Source: Phoronis australis
Taxonomy: Eukaryota > Phoronida > Phoronidae
Assembly: GCA_002633005.1 (NCBI GenBank)
Contig: NMRA01001204.1
Span: 7,484 to 40,357, forward strand
Reading direction: 5' to 3'
DNA length: 32,874 bases
Part shown: positions 1 to 9,600 of the stretch, piece by piece
How positions within the stretch are numbered: the stretch's first letter is position 1
How the letters are laid out: every line of letters starts with the position of its first letter
Program-made: the position numbers and the translations under genes
The notes under the pieces: generated by a model
The model's database searches: none
What the model was told of the DNA's origin: nothing
What the model saw: only the letters and a program-made list of their open reading frames with translations

Positions 1-3000
1 TTCCTATTAACTTTCCAACAAATAGATGTGTTAGACTACCGCTTCACCTCCTACTAATTCCAATTTGTTTTTAAGTCCGTCTCAGTACTCTTTGGATTTC
101 TGTGACTGATTTTCATGAAATTTAGCAAATAGCCTTCTCTTCGCGAGACGCCGGTTTGACGTATTCTGCGCAATCTATTGGCCATTTTATGACACAAACA
201 AACACTCCTAGAAGCACACCGTGTGCGGTGCAGTAGTGGGCTCATTCGCTCCCCGTTGCTCTTGGTACTAAAATAAAAACGGCGATCATTTGTCGAAATA
301 GGTGCGTTAGGTTTCGATTCTCTGGTACCGGATGATGAATGATTATAGTCTTTGAACCGTGGTAGACAATAGGCCTGCAAGTCTTTCTGGTTCGCGAGAC
401 CAGGTCTCAAAAATGAGTCGGAGTATAGGCCAGAAACAACTATGCTTTTTTGATCCCCGCGAGAAATAGTAGTCAATTGAAATAGGACGGTCCCGGATTA
501 CACAGCGACACTTGAACTACATGTATGTACTGTGACCTCCGTGAAGCAGTTCTCTAGCCTCATTTTCGTGTCATATGACTTTCTCATGTTATTTGTGGGG
601 CTTGCTTTTTTCAAAGTTTTCTCGACTGCATTAACTGTCTTCCACCGTCCAATGACATTGCAGTTACGGCTGTGCTGTGGGCTACAACTCCGGCACCAAA
701 ATGTTGGATACTGTTATATACATAACTCTTGTAATAAAAAGGAGCTACAACATGGTTCCATGAATGTCTAGTCTGCATATATTATTTGTCATTTAGTGAA
801 GTGCACTTAAGGAGTATCTGTGGATGCGATATTTTCCGACATGATTCCTTGGATCAGCCCGACATGTCAAATGAGGCAACGCGTTTTCTTACCTCCAGGA
901 CAAAGGTTTCTTTCCGAGACCCTCCTATTGGTCACACTAATAATAAATATAAATCCCTGGTATTACCCTGGCGGCCATGCATGTTGTCTTACTGTCTGAA
1001 ACTAACCCGCCGTGACAAGCAACTTTATGGGCGTGGCGTACAATAATTACCACTCAAGCTTCGAAATCATTGTTAATTTAACCATAGGGTAATTATTGGA
1101 GACTGATTTTCTTACAGCAATTAGTCGAAATCAAAACTTAGATTTTGACAGAAGGCGCGGCTTTATTGCGCCATTTAATGACGCTGGCTACTCAATCATA
1201 GCTTATTACTTACATAACAATATTTTATTAGTGCTCGGTGCTTATGATGCAAAACATGCAATAGTTCTTGCTTTTGATAGGCAAGACATTGTACATGTAC
1301 ACTAATATCAAATAATCATATTTAGTTTGATATCTGCATTCATACGTCTTAATGCTTCTTAAAGTATCGTATCACAATGTGTTTTTGTTTTAGGTTATTT
1401 GTTGGCTAAACTCTGTTCATTGTAATTTGTTTTCGTAATAAACATTTTTAAAACAGTTAAAGATAATTGTAAGTGGTATTAGGTTTCGTGACAACCAAAC
1501 TTTATTCGCGATTTGACTCCGGAAATTGGAAAAATTGTTCTGAGCGTGGCACGCTATTAATCAGTTTTTCGAGTCCAGTAACGCTTGGTGACCCAAGACC
1601 CAGAGCTTGTATATCGCGTATATTACAGTGACAACGCTAGAGCAGAAAAGTAATTCCAAATGTACAAACGCGGCAATTTACGTAAACCTATGCACCGACT
1701 CTTTGTCTTTGTTAACTTTGAAATTATTATGTCACTCAAACAGTTGAAATCTGTCAAAAAGCAATTTAAGAGGGTCGATTATCCATTAAAAGTGAGTTAA
1801 ACCTAGATATTTTGACAATTTCATCCAACCTTTATCCTGTCACCTCATATTGTACAATAAGTTCATCCCGAACAGATCAAAGTTGCACTACCTTAATAAG
1901 ATCTCACATTTTCTCCAAATTTTCGAGACTGTGGAAATTGACCTAATTCACGCGTACAGGAGGCGCGTTCTAAAACGAGGCTCGCTACGATAGCTGTCTG
2001 TTGGCTTAGGTGGCACAGAATAGTTAGGCTGTGGCCGTGGCCAATTTGCACTGCCAAAATATTAAAATCTAGGGCTAGGTCGGCTTGGGGGCATTTTTAG
2101 TAAGGTATTGTGTGTAGACCAAGTGAATGTGGTTTTTTGTATTTGTGAACATGCTGGGAATGAAAAAAGGCCAGTTTTTCTGCTATAGCTGCACTCTTCT
2201 TCAAGATGGTGGGAATCTGTTGCAGTTGTGCATTGCTGTGTAGCAACTGAGAAATTGGCCGCGATTTCAGGTAGCCCTCAAACAAGCCAGATTTGCAAAA
2301 AAAACTAATTCGTTGACAGTACTTTTGGATCACATTTTTGGAATCGGTAGGAAATTTGCTTTCGGAATATAATGTTGGCTTTAGTTGAGCATCGGCAGGA
2401 AAGTGGTGATTTTGGGGTAAAAAGTGCCGGTTTTGCATGTTTTTGCCCTCATTTTCCTTAGTTCAGCTTGGTTTCCACTGGGAGTGAAAGAGTCAAAAAT
2501 GCAAGAGAGAATAAAGTTTCTGTGCTCATCTGTAGGGCTTCTGATGTGAAATGACCAAAAACGTTTCCTTATTTGCATGCAGTTTTTGACAAAGTGAAGA
2601 AAAGGGTGAAGAGTGCATTGACGTGTGTTCTGACAGGCGAACCCCTGTGAGAACTGTTCTGTGCCTCCTTATCGGCAAACGGTTGTATACCGCGTTGCAC
2701 GAACGGCTAGAAAAAATATGGACATTCAACTGTCTGTTTTGCAATCCCTAAGGACGCTGAGAATCAGAGATTCGGAAGCGTTGGGTCGTTGCCATACGCC
2801 GCGACGAAGGAAAATATGTCCGTGTAAAATTTATAAATGTTTTCGAAAAGTTAGATCACATTTTGTCGCATCTCGGTTGTCGAACATCATAGTAACAGCC
2901 GGAGAATCTTCGGCTAGCCAGGTTGTGTTTTCATGACTACGGGTGAAACATGATGTATTTTTCTTTCCAAAAGTGACAGGGCTCTCAATCCCTCGATTTT

Positions 3001-6000
3001 GAGGCCGAATATCGGCCCTATTCTACTCTCAAAAATTTTGAAAAATCACGCTAAATTCCCCCCTCGAGGCCTAAAAACTCCCCCAGTGATTGAAAATTTC
3101 TCTTCGAAGTTCAAATCACCTAACCACACAGGTGACAATTTGACAGAGCACAAAATGTTACTTGAGACAGAGCCTGTGAGAGGATGCAAAAGGACGGGGT
3201 TTCTGATCGGGAGTTAGATTTGGCCCCGCACTCGGCGAAAAAATACCTTCTCAGAAGGCACAGGCACCTTTCCACTCATGAACGAGGCCCCTGAAGAAAC
3301 ATGATAACTTTTCTTACTCTGTCCAGTTAACTGAAATTGAGCTCTAAAACGAGGTTATGCTTTGGACGAACGAATTAGATGTTTTAATTTTAAAATTCAC
3401 TGGTCCAGATAGTTGAAACCTAACATATGAAATAGACGTCAGAAATATTAAAACCAGGATAGCAGAATTGATCGGTCAAATAACTACTTGTAAATGTGTG
3501 CAAGGGAGTGACTGAGAATCTGCATATAATGCGAAAGCGATTGCTCGGGCTGTGCTCGTTTTTATTTTATTTTTAAATTTTAAAAATGGTCAATTAAATT
3601 TTATTTACGAGCCTGATTTTTTATTTTAATAAAAATATAGTTAATAACATCAGATATTCTTTCAGATGAATGACAAATCAACTGTTAGTCCCGGTAGTCT
3701 CTACCTCACCAGGACCTAGGCTATGCTTGATGTTAATATCATTGATCAACAAATTAAACCAGATGTGACTAATTGCACATTACAGCAAAATGCTACAAGC
3801 CACCACCGTCGAATATAACTTCAACTCGTCAGCAATACAAGCAGATGACTTGTAGAATGCATTTTTATCAACGATTTACAAGAAGAAACGTAACCCTGCA
3901 TTCAGCATAATACCTAATCCGTAACACTACGATCGCCGTAGTTTGGTCATATCTACTTTTCATGTTTCGAACCTAGTTTTCCGAAAAACTTATACCCTTT
4001 CGTCAGACAACTTTTTGATGCATTGACTTGTTCTCTAACGTATTTTTCTACGTATCTGAGGTTAATTATCGACACATTTTTAATATTTAATATCCAGGTT
4101 GGACTGGAAAGACCGGCCATTTAACTCACGCAAGGTCAACTTCAGCTCTGTTTATAGCAGTGAGCCTCGCTTTGGATTTTTATGTCCGCCGCGTGAATTA
4201 GGTCTATACGTTATTTAGTTTCAATGATTTCGATGACTGGACCTAGTCCGCGTTAATATCTTTTCGTTCACTAAAGCAGAGCTTTGGATACTTTCAAGCG
4301 GCTGAACAATGAACATTTATATAAATTCAACGGTCAGTTTCAAGTTCCTGGATGTTGGGTACTTTAGATGAAGTGTAGTAATGTCACCAACAGAATCGTC
4401 ACGAACGCCACCATCTTGGTTGATCTGTAATGTAGACGTGATAATTGTCACTGTATGAAAAAGGCACGCAAAAACTCCAAATTTTTAATCTGGAGCAAAA
4501 AAAATTCTTAACATCTGTATTTTCTAAATTATTAGAGGAATCTTAAATCGTGGTTCTTCAAATGATTACTTATATTTTTTGAAACTCCTTAAATTCATCG
4601 CCTGAAATGCGTTATTTCACTTTATTCAAATTTATTGTTCCATGATTTAACATGACTTTTGCCACTTATCATGGGAAATTCGCCAGAGTCAAATACAGAA
4701 GTTCGAGATTCCCTCTTAATAAAACACTCCGGCGTTTAGTAACGGTAAGTACTCAAAAGGCTCTTGCAAAAAAATTATGCCTGGTGCAACGGAAATGGAT
4801 AGTTATGCACACGTAGTTCACGCCAATGACTTGAGCTAATTTGATTGCAAAGTCCCACAAGGTCCTCTGGGATGTATTTGTTATCACATTTCACTCAAAC
4901 TGTTGGCATATACATGTAGGGCCGCATTATCAGAATAGGTCGTGGAGAAGCAAACACGTTGCACCCAGCGGAATGCAAACGACACTATGAATTGGAGCCC
5001 ATTCGCAGATTAAGCCGCCCAATTGATATTTCAAGCTTCTTAGGTGCTTGATCGAATCAGGCACCGTAGATGCAGTAGTTAGTGTTTCGCATTGTACTAT
5101 AATGTTGGGCGACAATATTAGTTGCTCAGGTAAGCTACGTATATTTTACAGCGTTAAGGCCGGGTGCAAAAACTATCTCCACGCAGTTTGACTGCATAAA
5201 TGTATTTTTAGTGACCACCCGTTACAGTAAGTGTCTTGGATTCTTACGGAGGTAGAGGACACGCTGTCATCCACGTAACTACGTTCCATATTGAATTGTA
5301 AATTTACGTGAGTAATTGCTATTGAGAATAATGTATAAAGTACTTGTGAAATGTTACCAAATTTCGTTTTGTGTTTGTTTATCTATAATAACTTGTTAAA
5401 AGTCTGGCTGTCCACTAAGACGTATATTTGCATGATCGTGAAATCCACTACAAGAGACAAACACTTTTTCTCGTTCGTTCTCCTTATATCGTTGATCTGT
5501 TTTCCAAAAACCCTGAAGCGCATCCTAAAATCATAGATTTAAACGGACATTATCGCTTTTACGACCAAAAACCCAATTTTGAAATTATTGTTCAATGAGA
5601 TAGTCCTTTTCAAGTTATTAGCTTTGACCAGAGCTATTAAACAACACAATACGTCGCCTTGTTAAAAATCGTCCATTCTCGGAGTTGGCTGCCAGACATA
5701 ACGCTACAATCAAGTCCGCGGCTTAAAATAGTCTGCCACATACTGTGTGTGATGGTCTCACTTAAAGATTCTTCTTAACAGATTTTATAGTAGAATGTGC
5801 GCGTTTGGTCGGCCATTGTTCAGGAATTCACTCACCAACAATTATGCATAGATCCTAACCACCTTACTATTGCCAGTATTGGGAGAGGCAGACCTCTCGT
5901 GGGGATTCGATGGAAATAAGAAGAGACTGAGTGGCGACCCCGGGGGAACAATGGGTGTCGCCGGTGGTGGAGAATTGAAGGCGATCGAAAATGTGCCCAG

Positions 6001-6380
6001 ATCCATAAAACTTGAACAATGTGGTCGCGAAACGTGAACTAGAACGTACGTGCGTTAATATTGCATTGCGTGAACCGTGACGCGATAACTGCTCCACTCC
6101 ATCCTTTTGGTACCCATGTTAATGCTTGTTAACTGCGAACAAGCATTGCAAAGTAGCAAAGGACGAAAGCATTTTTTCAGGAGCGCATTCTGTATCTTTG
6201 TTACTTGCGGCGAGAAAGCGTGCCTTATGGAACGTAAACAGCGACCGTACTCCCAACAACATTCACTGTCCTTACATGGTTTCGGGTGATATTGCGGGAT
6301 CTCAGCACACTCGTAAGACAAGCAACGGAACGCACCCCACCCTGGGGTACAGTAAGCTCGCCACACGTACACTAATAAAC
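1..6380. other. Gene-poor region, no recognisable gene
   Basis: I see no recognisable protein domain, RNA gene or transposon end in this stretch. The longest open frames are 140 codons on the minus strand (54-476), 113 codons minus (2097-2438), 91 codons plus (2661-2936) and a 69-codon plus frame at 1096-1305 that opens with TTG rather than ATG. None resembles a family I know and none is bounded by convincing splice sites. The region is AT-rich and mostly unique within the window. A small perfect hairpin lies at 1041-1098. The part from about 5300 to 6380 lies downstream of the minus-strand DFPase-like gene and could hold its 3' UTR, but I found no clear AATAAA on the minus strand there. Confidence 0.5.
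1041..1098. repeat. Small inverted repeat, 11-bp perfect stem
   Basis: CAATAATTACC at 1041-1051 is the exact reverse complement of GGTAATTATTG at 1088-1098, with a 36-nt AT-rich loop. It could be the remnant of a short MITE or a chance palindrome in AT-rich DNA. No flanking target duplication is evident. Confidence 0.5.
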
Positions 6381-6664
6381 CTACCCATTTGTGGTCAGTT
6401 GCTCGTATTCAACTCTTCCCTTATGCTTCCACTTGAATGACCACAGAGTAGCTGGCTCTGTGGTCACAACGACCTCGTTTGAGTTTGGCTTGAAGGCGAT
6501 ATTGGTTAAATTTTGCAGTCCAGGTGGTAGCCTGATTATTGTGTCCGGTTTTCCACCCTTTTGACTGAACACCTCAATCGTGCCCTTACTGAAATGCGTG
6601 ACGAGCACGTTCCCCATTGCGTCGAATTTCATGCCGTCGTAGCCTCCATAGTAAACACCAGTTT
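6381..6664 (-). CDS. DFPase-like gene, exon 5 (last blades and stop)
   Basis: Acceptor TTGTATTTGCAG/A is just above 6664, and 93 codons follow to TAG at 6381-6383. The segment runs from TGVYYGGYDGMKFD through GNVLVTHFSKGTIEVF, GGKPDTIIRLPPGLQNLTNIAFKP and VVVTTEPATLWSFKWKHKGRVEYE. It ends within one or two residues of where squid DFPase ends. The Asp of GYDG is the counterpart of D229. Differences from squid DFPase are clear: D232 is Lys (GMKFD), H274 is Ala (TNIAF), the active-site W244 is Phe (VTHFS), and the loop with H287 (VTEHENN) is shorter and has no His (VTTEPAT). NLT is a sequon. The stop overlaps a possible donor (GGGTAGGT), but similarity supports termination here. Confidence 0.9.
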
Positions 6665-9600
6665 CTGCAAATACAACAACAATGTGTACTTTACTACTAA
6701 TAGTAATTGTCCCTTTACAGAATGTAATATATTTTATTGTTAGGCGAAAGTGACACTTCAACACACGGGTATATCGTCTATTGCCCAATTTGATCCGAAC
6801 AAACTCGCTTAAATTCGTATAATGCGTGTCTATCCGCCGATGTACAGCAAACCGCCAATGGACATNTTTTAGGCGTTAAGGTTAAACCGTGGCAACTGAC
6901 ATACGCGTGGGGCTTGGACAGTCGAGGAAAAAAGACTGCTAAATGCGGATAAGAATGAAAATTCAAGAGAACATTTAACAACTAGGTATCAGTGCATGGT
7001 TTACCTTTCGAGGACCCTGGCCAGGACATTGTTGTTGGGGTCTCCGCTTTCGTAGCACAGGTTGTCTAAACGCACTTGAAAACGTACACGTAATTACTCA
7101 TGCATGTATTTCGAAAAATCGAAAAAGTATAAAGGGAAGCTTTTGCGGAGCGTATTAATTTACTGGATTTTTAAATTCAATAAGTCAATTTTGCGACTAC
7201 AAAACCACATTTTTCTAGAGGCCCCTCCATGGCAAAGGATAACGGAGACAACTGTCGCTTTTTTCTCGAATTGTATATCACTTGAGAAAAATTGATGACC
7301 TGGCAGACATCATCGAATGCTGCACATTTTCTGATTTTCCAAAATACAGTTATTTTCATGTTGAAGGGCCCCACTTTTGAAGGAGGCCACTGATGACATT
7401 CAAGTGGCCACATTTTTTATGTTTTTATTGACAAATTCTTAAGGGTCCACTCACGGAGAGAGGACCCAAAGTTGGACTCGTGCTTTTCGTGAACTAGTGC
7501 AACCGACTTTCATGTTGAGGAAGGTCACTTCCTGCACCGTCTTGTGACCACTCGACGGTGGAATGAACTGTCACTCTTTTCCAAGCTTAATGATGTTTAA
7601 CCTTTCATAATTAACGTGTCCCATTTCAGACGGGACCCTCTCTCGGTGAAGCAGTTCGGGGGAAATTTCCCTTTGTCCTTCTTACATGTAAATCCGACGC
7701 TGCCAAGTATTCACGAGGGAAGTTGAGATTCTAAATTCATCAAAAAATACAAACTATTCGTGCACAGCACAGTTGTATCAAAAGATTCGACTCAAACAAC
7801 CAATTATGCGAAATAATGCAAAAGGATTGAACGCCATCGAAAGGGTGGAATTTTGAAGAACGTGAAGACCACTATTTGTTAATTACACAAAATGACTATT
7901 TCCGATGGTTAGTTACAGAATAATGTTACTGTTTCCCACAGTATCACAAGATCTCTTTTGCAAATGGTTACTATGAGTTGTTTGTAAGGAAATGACGTAT
8001 CGCAAGCCCTTGAGTATTGTCGACTAACAAACAATAAGTTTTACCCGGCAACGTGTTGTTTGTCGGGTAAAATGGCAGCTTGGAAACGAAGGTGTGTCAT
8101 AAATCCTGCATTCTAAGTGGCCAGTTAAGCCGTCATTCAAAATTCTGGTGATAGGTCGATTCCCACATGTGGAAAACATTGCTGTAGAGGCTGCCTTTGG
8201 GGTGACCGTGTACATGTCAAAAGAGTGAACCTAAACACTCGCACTAATAAACAAATAGTTCAGCTTTTTTAAAGTCAAGTTCAAATGGGAGGGAGGTTCG
8301 TTCCAGCCCCCCAAGCCCCCCCCGCATGCACGGAGCACGTCATGATTGGCACACCCACGTTAAAAATAAGGTGTAACAATTCAGTAGGCCTGCGTAGAAT
8401 CTCAGTTACCCACGGGAACTGAATTTGAACTCCAGATGTTGAAGTGTGTACATTTTTGGGACACACTCTGTATCATTTCCCCCAGTAGCCAGAAACTAGA
8501 TTACCGGCTGTGTTTCATCTAGGGATTCTGAAACGGCCACAAAGGCACTCATACCAAGCACCTAGGGACCTCACTTTTCCAAAACATTACTTCAAAGAAT
8601 GGCCATAATAAAATGAAGGTTTCCCCGAAATTGGATCATAATAAAACAAACCTTGACCTTCACTCCAGAGCAGAGGATTACCTGTAGGTACGAATCCACT
8701 GTTGGACTGAACCCAGCTCTAGTTACTTCAGGCAGCTCCCAGCAATCCGTCAGTGCGCTGGCTCTAGACCCATTCTTATTCTCCGTGAAACTTTGTTGGT
8801 TCACGGTTACTCAAATTCTGATGGCTGTATCCCCGGTATTACCCCCACCTACGGCGGACGAGGGGAGGGGGGTCGATACAAATATGGTGACATACAGAGC
8901 ACTGGGGGAGGATGTGGTGACAGCAAGGGGGTAGGTTAGCAAAGTCAAATTGGTTGTTGCCCCCCCAATAATTTTTTCCTACTTACGTGCCTGTGTGGTT
9001 CCCTAAAATTTAATAAAATTTCATGCATATTGAAAAATGGTGAGTGGATGGTTAAGGGGCGTGACACCCTTCGCATCCGACCATAACTCGTCTAAATGAG
9101 GTCTGCCCAGGGCTGCGTTCCGTAGATCCAGCACTCGCGAAGCACTTGCGGCGAGAAATCTTGGCTCATGGAATGGAAACAGGGAATTATCTGCATATAA
9201 TTCAACAACCTAGCCTCAACGAACAATCATTCAATGCCACCATTTTGCTAGAAAACGCTAGTATATTCCCGAACCTTGGCCTACTCACTAAACTGATTTA
9301 TTTTTCACTCGCATGATTTTGTTTAGTCTTGCCTTACATGATCTTACTTTTTCGTGAGATCTTTGCTCCTGGCGGAATGTGTCTCTGGCCTGAATCTAAG
9401 AGGAAAACGATTTTAAAGCAAACTGAACTCATACCAGGTGAGGTTCACCACACTCGTTTGTTTCGCACTTGACAAGGTCCAATGATATCGTAAGCCCACA
9501 CTTTTCGAGTGAAAGTTTCCGACACCAATACGAGAACGGGTTTTCCGTCTTTTGAGTGTTGAACAGCGATTCCATTAACGTATCTGTTGCCAGTATCTAG

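Larger units (their letters stand above)
6665..8681 (-). other. Intron 4 of the DFPase-like gene
   Basis: This is a 2.0-kb intron between the micro-exon donor (GTAATC) and the last exon. It contains a single N at 6866, a 13-bp hairpin at 8039-8072 and a C-rich run near 8310-8332. The N means that a stretch of unknown length may be missing. No additional exon is needed for frame, because exons 4 and 5 join exactly. Confidence 0.65.

Noticed and set aside
54-476. 140-codon minus-strand open frame
   Set aside because: It has no recognisable domain, no supporting splice or promoter signals, and no neighbour relationship. Its length alone is not decisive in a 33-kb eukaryotic window.
1096-1305. 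69-codon plus-strand frame
   Set aside because: It begins with TTG, not ATG, has no family resemblance, and lies next to a hairpin in AT-rich DNA.
5932-5962. GGCGAC/GTCGCC hairpin downstream of the DFPase-like stop
   Set aside because: Only six contiguous pairs with an imperfect extension; too weak to interpret as a processing or regulatory signal.
8860-8935. G-quadruplex in intron 3
   Set aside because: The G runs are too far apart for a standard four-run motif.
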